From: an uncultured Paracoccaceae bacterium
GTDB taxonomy: Bacteria; Pseudomonadota; Alphaproteobacteria; Rhodobacterales; Rhodobacteraceae
Direction: 5' to 3'
Assembly: GCA_934500835.1 (NCBI GenBank)
Contig: CAKSTR010000009.1
Coordinates: 128,175 to 192,174 of the forward strand
Length of the DNA stretch: 64,000 nucleotides
Numbering within the stretch: the first letter of the stretch is position 1; each line of letters starts with the position of its first letter. The notes under the pieces were generated by a model, which saw only the letters and a program-made list of their open reading frames with translations, made no database searches and was not told the origin of the DNA. The translations under genes were made by a program, and so were the position numbers. Positions 9,668-17,010 of the stretch are shown here, piece after piece.

Positions 9668-10387
9668 CTATCCCCGGCCGAAAAGCCGCTCCAGCAGGCT
9701 GCCCGAGGTGCCCGCAGCGTCGATCCCGATCACCAGCGCCGCCACGGCGTCGCCATCGGGCGCGTCCATCTCGACCCGCGCCACCGCTCCCGGACCGGCC
9801 TGACGCGCGATCCGGTCGGCAGAAAGCGCCGTGTCCTGCGGGCCGCGATCTTCATAGGCCGGGTGATCGGCATGGATCGCGTCCGCCAGCGCATCGTCAA
9901 AGAACACCTGCCCAGTCAGCACGGTGCGTTCGTCCAGAAACACCTTGTAATGCACATGGGTCACCCGGCCGCGATACCAGCCCGGAAAGATGCTGCGGAA
10001 CTCGGCCACGCCATCCGCACCGGTCGTTTGCGTGCCGCGCAGGAAGGTGCCCCCTTCGCCCGCAACCCCCGAATAGATCCCGCCGGCATCGCAATGCCAG
10101 ATATCCACCCGCGCGCCCGCAACCGGGCTGCAATCGGCCGTCACCACCTGCAGGCGCAAGACCAGCGGCAGGCCGGGCCGCCCCTCGGTGATGTCCTGCC
10201 GCACCAGTTCCTCGGCCAGATAATACGGGCCCTCCGTCACCTCAGGCTGCAACAGGCAGACATCGGGCGAGATCAGCCCCGCCTCCCTGGCCTCGGCCCG
10301 CGCCCAGCCGGGCACGGCGACGGCAAAGGCCGGGGCCAGCGACAGGGCTTTCAGCAGGCTGCGGCGGTCAAGAACGGTCAGGGGCAT
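9668..10387 (-). CDS. Tat-exported intradiol ring-cleavage dioxygenase-like protein
   Basis: 239-aa protein of the intradiol dioxygenase superfamily (Fe(III) enzymes that cleave catechols between the hydroxyls). Ligands expected for the non-haem iron are visible: Tyr in WHCDAGGIYSG and the Tyr/His/His set in IFPGWYRGRVTHVHYKV. The N-terminus has a twin-arginine motif (DRRSLLKALSLAPAFA) followed by a hydrophobic run and ARA, which implies Tat export to the periplasm. This is typical of the short secreted subgroup with no catechol-pathway context. It is convergent with lpdA. True substrate unknown. Confidence 0.85.
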   Translation of the reverse strand: MPLTVLDRRSLLKALSLAPAFAVAVPGWARAEAREAGLISPDVCLLQPEVTEGPYYLAEELVRQDITEGRPGLPLVLRLQVVTADCSPVAGARVDIWHCDAGGIYSGVAGEGGTFLRGTQTTGADGVAEFRSIFPGWYRGRVTHVHYKVFLDERTVLTGQVFFDDALADAIHADHPAYEDRGPQDTALSADRIARQAGPGAVARVEMDAPDGDAVAALVIGIDAAGTSGSLLERLFGRG

Positions 10388-10491
10388 CGGCGAACCTCTC
10401 CTTATGGCCCTGATACGATGCAGGGCCGGGCTTTCCGTCGGCTGACCAGCGCCGCCCCGGCATGAAGCCGGGACGGCAAGCGGCCAGTCGT

Positions 10492-11403
10492 CTAATGCGC
10501 AGGCCGGATGAAGGTGCCGTTGCGCAACTCGGCAAAGGCCTGTTGCAACTCGGCCTGCGAGTTCATCACGATCGGCCCGGCCCAGGCCACCGGCTCTTCG
10601 ATCGGCGCGCCCGAGACCAAGAGGAAGCGCACCCCCTCCGGCCCGGCCGTCACCGTCACCTCGTCGCCGGCGCCGAAACGCACCAGCGTCCGGTTGCCGG
10701 ACAGGTCGCGGATATTGACCTCCTGCCCCGCCACTTCCTTCTCCAGCAGCACGCCTTCGGGATGGGCAGCGTCGCGGAAGCGGCCGGCGCCTTCGAAGAC
10801 ATAGGCGAAGGCCCGGCGACGGGTGTCGACGCGAAAGGTCTTGCGGCGCCCGGCGGGAACGAAAATGTCCAGATATTGCGGGTCCGCAGCGATCCCTTCG
10901 GCCGGGCTTTTCACGCCGCGATAGTCGCCGATCACCACCCGGATCTGGGTGCCGTCATCCTCGTGCCGCTCGGGCAACTCTACCCCCGGCACATCCTGAT
11001 AGCGCGGCGCGGTCATCTTCAGCGCGGCCGGCAGGTTGCCCCACAGCTGGAAGCCATGCATCCGCCCCTGCGCGTCGCCTTTCGGCATTTCCTGATGCAG
11101 GATGCCGCGGCCCGCGGTCATCAGCTGCAGGCTGCCCGGCCCAAGGATGCCGCGGTTGCCAAGACTGTCGCCATGCTCGACCGTGCCGGCCAGAACATAG
11201 GTGATGGTCTCGATCCCGCGATGCGGGTGCCAGGGGAACCCGGCCTCGTAATCGCGCGGATGGTCGCCGCGGAAATCGTCGAACAACAGGAAGGGATCGG
11301 CCTCGGTCGGGTCCTTGAAGCCGAAAGCACGATGCAGGTTGACGCCGGCACCTTCGACGAAGGGCTGGGCGCGGCGGGTCTCGATCACGGGACGGATAGA
11401 CAT
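10492..11403 (-). CDS. Pirin family protein
   Basis: 303-aa bicupin. The N-terminal cupin carries the metal-binding pattern GFPWHPHRGIETITYVLAG and HGDSLGNRGILGPGSLQLMTAGRGILHQEM, diagnostic of pirin, followed by the C-terminal cupin ending ...AELQQAFAELRNGTFI. Bacterial pirins bind iron and may have quercetinase activity or regulate enzymes. No partner is indicated by the neighbours. The gene is transcribed away from the dioxygenase start with about 100 bp between. Confidence 0.93.
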   Translation of the reverse strand: MSIRPVIETRRAQPFVEGAGVNLHRAFGFKDPTEADPFLLFDDFRGDHPRDYEAGFPWHPHRGIETITYVLAGTVEHGDSLGNRGILGPGSLQLMTAGRGILHQEMPKGDAQGRMHGFQLWGNLPAALKMTAPRYQDVPGVELPERHEDDGTQIRVVIGDYRGVKSPAEGIAADPQYLDIFVPAGRRKTFRVDTRRRAFAYVFEGAGRFRDAAHPEGVLLEKEVAGQEVNIRDLSGNRTLVRFGAGDEVTVTAGPEGVRFLLVSGAPIEEPVAWAGPIVMNSQAELQQAFAELRNGTFIRPAH

Positions 11404-11714
11404 TCTTGCCTCCGGTTACTGGAATGTTTCTGCGCCCAAGATGGAGCAGGACTCCCCGCGCCGAAATACCGAAAGCCGAAGCCCCACTGTGCGCCCCCGC
11501 ACCATAGCAGCCGCGTCCCCTTACGGGCCGGCACCCCCGCCAGGCCGCTCCGCCACCCGGATCATCCGGGAACACCTGGACCGGTGTCAAATCGCAGCCA
11601 TTTCACCCTGGTTCAAATATCCCCGCCGGAGGCCCTGCCCGAGCCGGTTGCGCGCCTGCGCGCAGAGGCGAGAGAAAAGGCTTGCGGCGACCAGCCGCTC
11701 CTTGTGGCGACGGT
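11404..11714. other. Intergenic region upstream of the pirin gene
   Basis: 311 bp between the pirin start and the end of the GntR-type regulator. I see no gene, RNA or strong hairpin. It must contain the pirin promoter (reading leftwards) and possibly regulator sites. Confidence 0.5.
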
Positions 11715-12362
11715 TCAGCCGGAGAGATGCCGCAACCCCTGCGTCACGTCGGTGCGGATCGCCAGCCGCAGCCCCGGCTCGTCACCGGCCTTCAGGGCGG
11801 CAAGGATCATCCGGTGGTGCTGCGGCGGCTCGCGCCGGGTCACGCGGGCATAGACCGTGCGCATGGTGGGGCCAAGCTGCAGCCAGACGGTTTCGCACAG
11901 CGCCAGCATCGCCGGGGTCTGGGCCCGCAGGTAAAGCGTGCGGTGGAACTCAAGGTTGGTGCGGACATAGGCCACCGCATCCTGCTTCACTGCCGCCTCG
12001 GCATTCAGCGCATTGATCGCCGCCAGCCTCTCGATCAGCGCGAAATGGGCGCGCGGCAGGGCGCGGGCGGCCATCTCCGGCTCCAGCATCGCCCGGATCG
12101 CCGCCAGTTCCTCGATCCGTTCGGGCGAAAGTTCCGGCGTCGTCACCCGCCCCGAGGACGACAGCGTCAGCGCGCCCTCGGCCACCAGCCGCCGCACCGC
12201 CTCGCGCGCGGGGGTCATCGAGACGCCGAACTGCCGGCCGATCCCGCGCAGCGTCAGCGCCTGACCGGGCGCCAGCTCACCATGCAGCACCTGCTGGCGC
12301 AGACTGCGGTACACCCGTTCATGCGCGGCAGCGTTCAGGTCCTGGGGGCGGGGGTTGATCAT
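11715..12362 (-). CDS. GntR family transcriptional regulator (FCD/FadR subgroup)
   Basis: 215-aa DNA-binding regulator. The N-terminal winged helix reads VYRSLRQQVLHGELAPGQALTLRGIGRQFGVSMTPAREAVRRLVAEGALT, the GntR pattern. The C-terminal helical FCD domain (IRAMLEPEMAARALPRAHFALIERL, EFHRTLYLRAQTPAMLALCE, HHRMILAALKAGDEPG) contains the Asp/His residues that bind metal and small carboxylates in this subgroup. Target genes are not evident; the adjacent pirin and dioxygenase are possible targets. Confidence 0.92.
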   Translation of the reverse strand: MINPRPQDLNAAAHERVYRSLRQQVLHGELAPGQALTLRGIGRQFGVSMTPAREAVRRLVAEGALTLSSSGRVTTPELSPERIEELAAIRAMLEPEMAARALPRAHFALIERLAAINALNAEAAVKQDAVAYVRTNLEFHRTLYLRAQTPAMLALCETVWLQLGPTMRTVYARVTRREPPQHHRMILAALKAGDEPGLRLAIRTDVTQGLRHLSG

Positions 12363-12442
12363 CGGCCAAGGGAAGCACCCCGCGACGGGGCGGTCAATCC
12401 CCTGCCCCAGCCAATCCCCTGCCCGTCAGCCCTCGGCCTCGA

Positions 12443-13147
12443 TCAGTCCTCGGCCCCGGTCGAGAAGCGGTATCGGTGCAGCCCGCCGCCCTGATCGTGC
12501 AGCCAGGCCCTTTGCCGCTTCCACCCCGGAAAGATGCCCTCGACCACCGCCCAATAGTCCGGCGAATGGTTCATCTCGACCAGATGCGCCACCTCATGCG
12601 CCGCGACATACTCCAGCACCGAGGGCGGTGCCATGATCAGCCGCCAGGAATACATCAGCGTGCCGTCATGGCTGCACGAGCCCCAGCGAGAGCGGGTGTC
12701 GCGCAGCACCAGCTTGCCATAGCGCCGCCCGACCTGCGCGGCATATCGGGTAGAGGCCAGCGCAAGACGATCGCGCGCCAGCACCTTCAGCCAGGCCGCC
12801 ACCCGGGCTGCGGCGCGGGCCGGGTCGCCGGGAACCAGCAGCCGGTCGCCTTCGACCCTGATGGCGCGCCCGGTGCCGGGTTCCAGCCGCAGAAGCCGCC
12901 CCTCCACCGGCAGCAGCGTCCCCATTCCAACGGGGCTCGCCTGCGATTCCGGCATGCGTTGCAGGGTCCGGCGCAGCCAGCCCTCCTGTTCGGCCAGAAA
13001 GGCCAGCGCATCGGCCTCACGCGCACGGGGTGGCAGCGACAGCGTGACCTTGCCGTCCAGCCGCGACACCCGCAACGAGAATCGCCGCGCCCTGGCCGCG
13101 CGCCGCAGATGCACTTCGACCGGTGGATCGCCCGGCAGGACCGGCAT
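12443..13147 (-). CDS. YgjP-like (SprT/DUF45) zinc metallopeptidase
   Basis: 234-aa protein of the YgjP/M48-related DUF45 family. It has the zinc motif HEVAH in YVAAHEVAHLVEMNHSPDYW together with RSRWGSCSHDGTLMYSWRLIMAPPSVLEY, which is highly characteristic. The start chosen is MPVLPGDPPVEVHLRR; an upstream in-frame ATG at 13222 would add 25 poorly conserved-looking residues. Biological substrate unknown. It is divergent from the TIGR02300 gene. Confidence 0.9.
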   Translation of the reverse strand: MPVLPGDPPVEVHLRRAARARRFSLRVSRLDGKVTLSLPPRAREADALAFLAEQEGWLRRTLQRMPESQASPVGMGTLLPVEGRLLRLEPGTGRAIRVEGDRLLVPGDPARAAARVAAWLKVLARDRLALASTRYAAQVGRRYGKLVLRDTRSRWGSCSHDGTLMYSWRLIMAPPSVLEYVAAHEVAHLVEMNHSPDYWAVVEGIFPGWKRQRAWLHDQGGGLHRYRFSTGAED

Positions 13148-13278
13148 GAAAACCCCGCTGAAACCCCTTGTATCGCCGGGTGGTGATAGCCATTTCGGCG
13201 CGGAAGCGAAAGGCTTTGACACCGCCCGGCGCCTGTGGCAAGGGGCGGCTTTCTGGACATCCGTTGAAGGGACAACCC

Positions 13279-13614
13279 ATGCCCAAAGCTGAATGGGGCA
13301 CCAAGCGCATCTGCCCGACCACTGGCAAGCGCTTCTACGACCTGAACCGCTCTCCGGTGGTCAGCCCCTATACCGGCGAAGTGGTGGATATCGAATCCGC
13401 CCGCCGCAAGCTGGCTGCGGCCGTGATCGCCCGCGTCTCGCCCGAGAAGGACGATGACGCTCTGGTCGACGATCTGGAAGCCGATGACGACCTCCTGGAA
13501 TCCGCCGTTTCGGAAGATGCCGAGATGGACGACGACCTCCTGGAAGATGACGCCGACGACAACGTCTCGCTAGACGATCTGGCCGATGTGGCCGGCGACG
13601 AGGAAGAAGGATGA
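13279..13614 (+). CDS. TIGR02300 family acidic protein
   Basis: 111-aa protein. The N-terminal half (MPKAEWGTKRICPTTGKRFYDLN then PVVSPYTGE) has a zinc-ribbon-like look and defines the TIGR02300 family of alphaproteobacteria. The C-terminal half is very rich in Asp/Glu (DDDLLE repeats). Start ATG with GAAGGGA 8 bases upstream. Function unknown. Confidence 0.92.
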   Translation: MPKAEWGTKRICPTTGKRFYDLNRSPVVSPYTGEVVDIESARRKLAAAVIARVSPEKDDDALVDDLEADDDLLESAVSEDAEMDDDLLEDDADDNVSLDDLADVAGDEEEG

Positions 13615-13619
13615 TCCCA

Positions 13620-13661
13620 GGCGCGGGGTCGTGCATTTTTCCTCTTGCACCCCCCCGCGCC
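13620..13661 (+). terminator. GC-rich hairpin after the TIGR02300 gene
   Basis: Stem GGCGCGGGG / CCCCGCGCC (13620-13628 with 13653-13661) extended inwards by GTGCA / TGCAC, with a loop rich in T. No U-tract follows, so it may work as an imperfect terminator or RNA-stabilising hairpin. It lies 6 bp after the stop codon. Confidence 0.55.
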
Positions 13662-13707
13662 CGCAACTAAACACCCGGCATCGCGGCGGCAACGCCGTGA
13701 CCTCGGT

Positions 13708-13783
<76 letters not shown>

Positions 13784-13810
13784 AATAAATCAAAGACTTA
13801 AGAAGCACCA

Positions 13811-13841
13811 AGCCCCGCTCATGCAGCGGGGCTTTGCTTTT
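13811..13841 (+). terminator. Rho-independent terminator of tRNA-Ala
   Basis: Perfect 9-bp stem AGCCCCGCT / AGCGGGGCT, 5-base loop, followed by TTGCTTTT. It ends the tRNA transcript. Confidence 0.9.
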
Positions 13842-13987
13842 GTGGGAACAGCCAGGGAATGCGATGATTCCGGCTGGCGCCTCGCTCCTGTCTGTGGCGG
13901 GCCGCCACATCTGGACGGTCAACGGGCGGTGCAGGCTTCCGACGGTCTCGCGGTCCGAACTCTCCGCCTGGCCTGACGGTCGACCGG

Positions 13988-13992
13988 CATCG
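13988..13992. repeat. 5-bp target-site duplication, left copy (CATCG)
   Basis: CATCG immediately precedes the phage terminus and is repeated exactly after the other terminus (57034-57038). Five-base target duplication is the hallmark of Mu-type transposition. Confidence 0.93.
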
Positions 13993-14039
13993 TGTGGCGG
14001 CGCGCCAGCTTTGGCAGAACGGTGCGGTAACTTTGGCAG
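13993..14039 (+). repeat. Phage right terminus with transposase-binding-like repeats
   Basis: Terminal sequence TGTGGCGGCGCGCC followed by AGCTTTGGCAG (14007-14017) and a second AACTTTGGCAG (14029-14039), 22 bp or two helical turns apart. The first copy is inverted at the other end (57009-57019). These are probably MuA-type binding sites R1 and R2. From 13842 to 14176 no convincing gene is present. Confidence 0.8.
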
Positions 14040-14176
14040 ATAAAAATTTTCCACTATGGTGGCCGCTGATTGTAGCACGACACGAGGTCTTGCAGTGTGT
14101 GAAAGGAAAGATCGCAGGAGCGCCTTTCTGAAATTCGGGTCCGAGCGGTGCTTTTGAACGGAGATTGAAGGGGGCA

Positions 14177-15097
14177 TTAAACCCCCTCCAACTCTGCCTT
14201 CAGATGGCGCCACGCGCGCGCTGCAGCCACTGGCACCACCCCGTTACCGGCTGCAGCGGATCTGTCCAGCCAGGAGGCCAGCCCATCATCCAGTCGGTGA
14301 ACGCCGGGTTTAAGGTCGGGCCGGGCCGCAAGGGCCATTCCCCACTCTTCAAATGCACCCGGAAGGGGAGGGAAAACGCCGGGGAACGGGGCGTCCATCC
14401 CATCGCCAGCATCAGCTCCCACAGCAAGGTCCAGCTGCTGGCCGCATTGCGCAACCCCATCTGTTTGCCGCCTTGGTCCTCGTCCTTGAGGAGCTTCAGG
14501 CCACAGGGGTGCGGCTGGATGCAGACCCGGTTGCCCGAGCTTTTGAAGGTGGGCGTGGGCCAGAATGAACAGCCGCTCCCGGACGTGCGACCCGCCGACT
14601 TCCGCCGCTGATACGACGCACGCTGCAACCCTGTAGCCCATGCCCTGAAGGTCTCCGGCGACGACGTCGAGACCGATGGACAGATGGCCGGGGACATTCT
14701 CGAAGAAGCACCATTCCGGGCCGACCTCGGTGACGATCCGCGCGACCTCGGGCCAGAGGTGGCGCGGGTCTTCCTCGCCTTTCCGGTTGCCGGCGAGGCT
14801 GAAGGGTTGGCAGGGGTAGCCGGCAGTGACGATATGAACGCGGCCGCGCCACGGTCGGCCGTCGAAGGATCGCAGATCGTCCCAGACAGGAGCCGGAGCC
14901 ATGGTCTGGTCCGCCATCCGCGCCACGAGAACGGCCGCGGCGAAACCGTTTCGCTCGACATGACACACAGCTCGGTATCCGGGTTCCGCGAGGTGCAGGC
15001 CAAGGTCGAAGCCTCCGACACCGGCGCAAAGGCTGATGCCGCGAAGGTCGTCATGTCGTCTGGGGGGATGAAGAGCCACACGGGGCGTCCTTTCCAT
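14177..15097 (-). CDS. DNA cytosine-5 methyltransferase
   Basis: 306-aa C5-methyltransferase. Motif I is SLCAGVGGFDLGLHL, motif IV GYPCQPFSLAG (catalytic Cys of the PCQ loop), motif VI FFENVPG, motif VIII HVRERLFILA and motif X AAGNGVVPVAAARAW near the C-terminus. The target-recognition part is short. The ATG at 15097 has AGGA 5 bases upstream and lies inside the com-like gene, overlapping it by 47 bp, so translation may be coupled to Com. In the middle third the +1 frame shows more coding-like third positions than this one (see the nested gene at 14200-14460), so a past frameshift cannot be excluded. Probably protects phage DNA from restriction. Confidence 0.85.
   Translation of the reverse strand: MERTPRVALHPPRRHDDLRGISLCAGVGGFDLGLHLAEPGYRAVCHVERNGFAAAVLVARMADQTMAPAPVWDDLRSFDGRPWRGRVHIVTAGYPCQPFSLAGNRKGEEDPRHLWPEVARIVTEVGPEWCFFENVPGHLSIGLDVVAGDLQGMGYRVAACVVSAAEVGGSHVRERLFILAHAHLQKLGQPGLHPAAPLWPEAPQGRGPRRQTDGVAQCGQQLDLAVGADAGDGMDAPFPGVFPPLPGAFEEWGMALAARPDLKPGVHRLDDGLASWLDRSAAAGNGVVPVAAARAWRHLKAELEGV
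14200..14460 (-). CDS. Overlapping out-of-frame ORF with methylase-associated C-terminal motif
   Basis: An 86-aa frame nested in the C5-methyltransferase gene (+1 relative to it), starting at an ATG with AAGGCGG about 8 bases upstream. Its product contains LNPAFTDWMMGWPPGWTD and ends WCQWLQRARGAI. These match, as I recall, the typical C-terminal NPxFVxWLMGWPxGWT block found with phage cytosine methylases. Just upstream the same frame reads FWPTPTFKSSGN, another recurring motif of such proteins. Third codon positions are very GC-rich. It may be a true overlapping gene or the displaced C-terminus of an ancestral longer methylase. Confidence 0.45.
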   Translation of the reverse strand: MGLRNAASSWTLLWELMLAMGWTPRSPAFSLPFRVHLKSGEWPLRPGPTLNPAFTDWMMGWPPGWTDPLQPVTGWCQWLQRARGAI

Positions 15098-15257
15098 CGC
15101 GGTCCTGCCGCTGCGGGTAAGGGCTCTCGGGCCTCAAATGGTTGAAGGCGCTGCAGCGCGGGCATTTGATCTGCACCGCGCCGGCGAAGGCGCCTGCCGT
15201 CATCTTGAACAGCAGACGCCGGCATCCGCAACAGCGGATTTCGGTCCAGGTGTTCAA
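15051..15257 (-). CDS. com: Com-like zinc-finger translational regulator
   Basis: 68-aa protein starting at TTG (the TTGA overlaps the stop of the preceding small gene), with GGGG about 8 bases upstream. It shows paired cysteines, IRCCGCRRLLFK and IKCPRCSAFNHLRPE, exactly the layout of the Mu Com family. In Mu, Com binds mom mRNA and opens its ribosome-binding site. Here the downstream overlapping gene is a C5-methyltransferase, so Com likely controls that instead. The gene position next to the right end matches com in Mu. Confidence 0.88.
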   Translation of the reverse strand: MNTWTEIRCCGCRRLLFKMTAGAFAGAVQIKCPRCSAFNHLRPESPYPQRQDRDGKDAPCGSSSPQTT

Positions 15258-15418
15258 TCGCGCGGTCCCCGGATCAGCAGCTCTGCCGCCGGCTTGGCCT
15301 GCCCCTTGCCGGCGACGGTGTAGGTGGTCTGCGCCTCCTCCAGCTGCGCCCAGGCGAAGATCTCGCGGATCTCGGGCGCGCCGATGATCAGGGCGCATCC
15401 TGGGCGCATCCCGCGCAT
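15254..15418 (-). CDS. Small hypothetical protein upstream of com
   Basis: 54-aa frame (ending ...PAAELLIRGPRD) whose TGA overlaps the com TTG start. It begins at the first ATG after a terminator; a second ATG at 15409 is equally possible. Contains ALIIGAPEIREIFAWAQLEEAQTTY. Not recognised. Tight coupling with com suggests one regulated unit. Confidence 0.5.
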   Translation of the reverse strand: MRGMRPGCALIIGAPEIREIFAWAQLEEAQTTYTVAGKGQAKPAAELLIRGPRD

Positions 15419-15419
15419 G

Positions 15420-15441
15420 AAAAAGCCCGCCAGAGGCGGGC
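15420..15441 (-). terminator. Rho-independent terminator upstream of the com unit
   Basis: Stem GCCCGCC / GGCGGGC with a 3-base loop, followed on the - strand by TTTTT. It separates the com-methylase unit from genes upstream, so that unit probably has its own promoter or depends on read-through. Confidence 0.8.
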
Positions 15442-15469
15442 CTTGGGATTGCAATCTTATGATTGACGC

Positions 15470-15637
15470 TCAGTCGGCCTTGTTATCCCGGCCCCGCACA
15501 ACGCGCACCGATGAAGCGGCCTGGTCGGCGGCATTGGGGGAAAACCGGTCAGGGCAAGCTGCCATGGCGGATTTAACGCCGGCACGGACCGCTTGGCGCG
15601 CAAGGCTCAACAGATCCGCATCTTTCGCATCGGTCAT
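15470..15637 (-). CDS. Small hypothetical phage protein (55 aa)
   Basis: MTDAKDADLLSLARQAVRAG at the start and RVVRGRDNKAD at the end. A strong AGGAG lies 8 bases before the ATG and the terminator at 15441 follows, so the gene looks genuine. Not recognised. It follows a remnant of the 83-aa gene family seen at 17011-17262. Confidence 0.55.
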   Translation of the reverse strand: MTDAKDADLLSLARQAVRAGVKSAMAACPDRFSPNAADQAASSVRVVRGRDNKAD

Positions 15638-15667
15638 GGCCCATCTCCTGTTGCTGACCGTACAGTA

Positions 15668-15754
15668 TCAGGCGCACTGCTTTTGTCCAATAGCTGCCGG
15701 CATCAGCGCCGCGATGGCCTGTTGCAGTAGAGCGATAATCTCGGTGGCCTGAGC
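15668..15754 (-). pseudogene. Remnant of the 83-aa gene duplicated from 17011-17262
   Basis: Translates to AQATEIIALLQQAIAALMPA then a short new tail and a stop. It matches the C-terminus of the 83-aa protein (AQAAEIVGLLQQAVAALTPA) at both DNA and protein level. The upstream part of the copy is missing, so this is a truncated duplicate. Confidence 0.65.
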
Positions 15755-15817
15755 CGTGGCTTAGTGGATGCCTTGGACAGCCCCAAAGGCATGCCCGAGG
15801 GCACAATCGAGCCGATC

Positions 15818-15904
15818 TCAGGCAAGCGGCGCGCGGCGCTCACGCTCCATTTCGGCTGCAAAATGCGCCCGCCACTCCGGCAGGCGGCGGAGTTCAAGAA
15901 CCAT
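15818..15904 (-). pseudogene. Short fragment resembling a tail-gene N-terminus
   Basis: A 28-codon frame beginning MVLELRRLPEWRAHFAAEME. It is reminiscent of the start of small DUF6950-type tail proteins (compare LRLENWHSRLATYL in the protein at 24086-24496) but stops early. Probably debris in the scrambled right-end region. Confidence 0.25.
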
Positions 15905-16007
15905 GGGATCACCCCGGATTGCGGAAGAAGAAGCGCCGGAGACTCGACAGAGACCCCGGCGCGCGCCCATCGTCAGGTCGCTACAACCAAAGACGAGGGA
16001 GATTCGA

Positions 16008-16529
16008 TTGCACTACATCAGCTATTACGGGGACATCACACCGTTCGGCATGTCCAACCTTCGAGCCCTTGTGCTGGCCGCCCGTGAGCAAGGGGTTGAT
16101 GAATTAACCATCTGCTTGGCAAGCAAAGGCGGCGACGTCGACTCCGGCATCGCCACCTTCAATTTCTTAAGGCACCTGCCGGTCCCCGTCATCAACATGC
16201 ATGCTGATGGAAACATCGCATCGATTGCAGCAACACTGCTCCTGGCGGGCAAAACGCGCACCGCCACACCCACCAGCTCGTTCTGCCTCCACCAGGCCAG
16301 TTACAGTGAAGGGCAGCATCAGGGAAAGCGCGCGCCTTCTACTGATCTGATTTCACGACCGTTCCGAGACATCCTTAAATGGTCCGACGATCAGATAGCG
16401 CACCGTTTCACCGCCGAGGACTTCCTGTTTTCGCCGGAGCAGGCCGTCGATCTCGGCTGCGTCAACGAAATCAAGAAGCTCAAATTCAAGCCCGGAGATA
16501 GCATAGTCGACACGCGCTGCATCCCCTGA
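16008..16529 (+). CDS. ClpP-like (S14/SDH-type) serine protease
   Basis: 173-aa protein starting at TTG with GAGGGAGA just upstream. The fold pattern is ClpP-like: LASKGGDVDSGIATFNFLRHL (the GGxxxxG region), then DGNIASIAATLLLAG with the putative nucleophile Ser in NIASIA, and SSFCLHQASYS with the putative catalytic His, ending SPEQAVDLGCVNEIKKLKF. It is the only + strand gene in the phage right half and clearly more AT-rich than its surroundings, so it is an acquired moron. Substrate unknown; Clp-ATPase partnership is not shown. Confidence 0.8.
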   Translation: MHYISYYGDITPFGMSNLRALVLAAREQGVDELTICLASKGGDVDSGIATFNFLRHLPVPVINMHADGNIASIAATLLLAGKTRTATPTSSFCLHQASYSEGQHQGKRAPSTDLISRPFRDILKWSDDQIAHRFTAEDFLFSPEQAVDLGCVNEIKKLKFKPGDSIVDTRCIP

Positions 16530-16667
16530 TTGGCGCGGCGGTAAGTCCCTTTCCCTGACGATCCTACAGCCGTTCAAGCGGCAATCCTCATTGCAGCATC
16601 CGCAGGTCTGGGCGCTTTTCGAGATCATGCTCTTTACTCCTTATACCATCGCATGTGCAGCTGCTGA

Positions 16668-16895
16668 TCATGACGAAAGCTTGCGCAGGATCTTAGCCGA
16701 GGTGTGCAGCTGATAGGGCTGGACCAGTGCCATCTGCCGGGTCTGCGCGATGTCGATTCCATCCACCTCCTGCGGCAGAGCCTCGATGGCTGCGCAGATG
16801 CGCTTGGCGAGGTTTCTTTTGCCGCCAATCCATGGGGCCACGGGCCTGACAGGATCGACGGGAATCAGTGACTCTTTCATTTCTATAGTGTCCAA
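16668..16895 (-). pseudogene. Hybrid: D12 adenine-methylase N-terminus joined to a duplicated 60-aa gene
   Basis: 75 codons. Residues 13-39 (VRPVAPWIGGKRNLAKRICA) are the N-terminal SAM-binding start of phage D12-class Dam methylases. From LPQEVDGIDIAQTRQ onwards the frame matches the 60-aa protein at 17283-17465 at about 80% of positions. The methylase is therefore cut off after about 40 residues and joined to the tail of another gene. Very probably a recombination product; whether it is expressed is unknown. Confidence 0.7.
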
Positions 16896-16972
16896 ATGCC
16901 GGACCCTCGCGAGGGTGGAGCGGCCATTTGTGTAGTCTGGTCGGCGGGGGTTCTTAGTGCTTTTCCCCGTGT

Positions 16973-16996
16973 CGGCGGGTGGTGAGATACCCGCCG
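16973..16996 (-). terminator. Hairpin ending the tail operon
   Basis: Perfect 8-bp stem CGGCGGGT / ACCCGCCG with an 8-base loop, 14 bp after the stop of the 83-aa gene on the - strand. A second palindrome, CCCTCGCGAGGG, lies at about 16906-16917. No long U-tract follows, so terminator status is tentative. Confidence 0.5.
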
Positions 16997-17010
16997 GCCT
17001 CCCTAGAGGC

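Noticed and set aside
14461..15231. N-terminal two thirds of the long frame that ends at 14200
   Set aside because: Low-complexity Ser/Arg/Pro translation overlapping the true methylase motifs I-VI; only its last part (14200-14460) looks protein-like.
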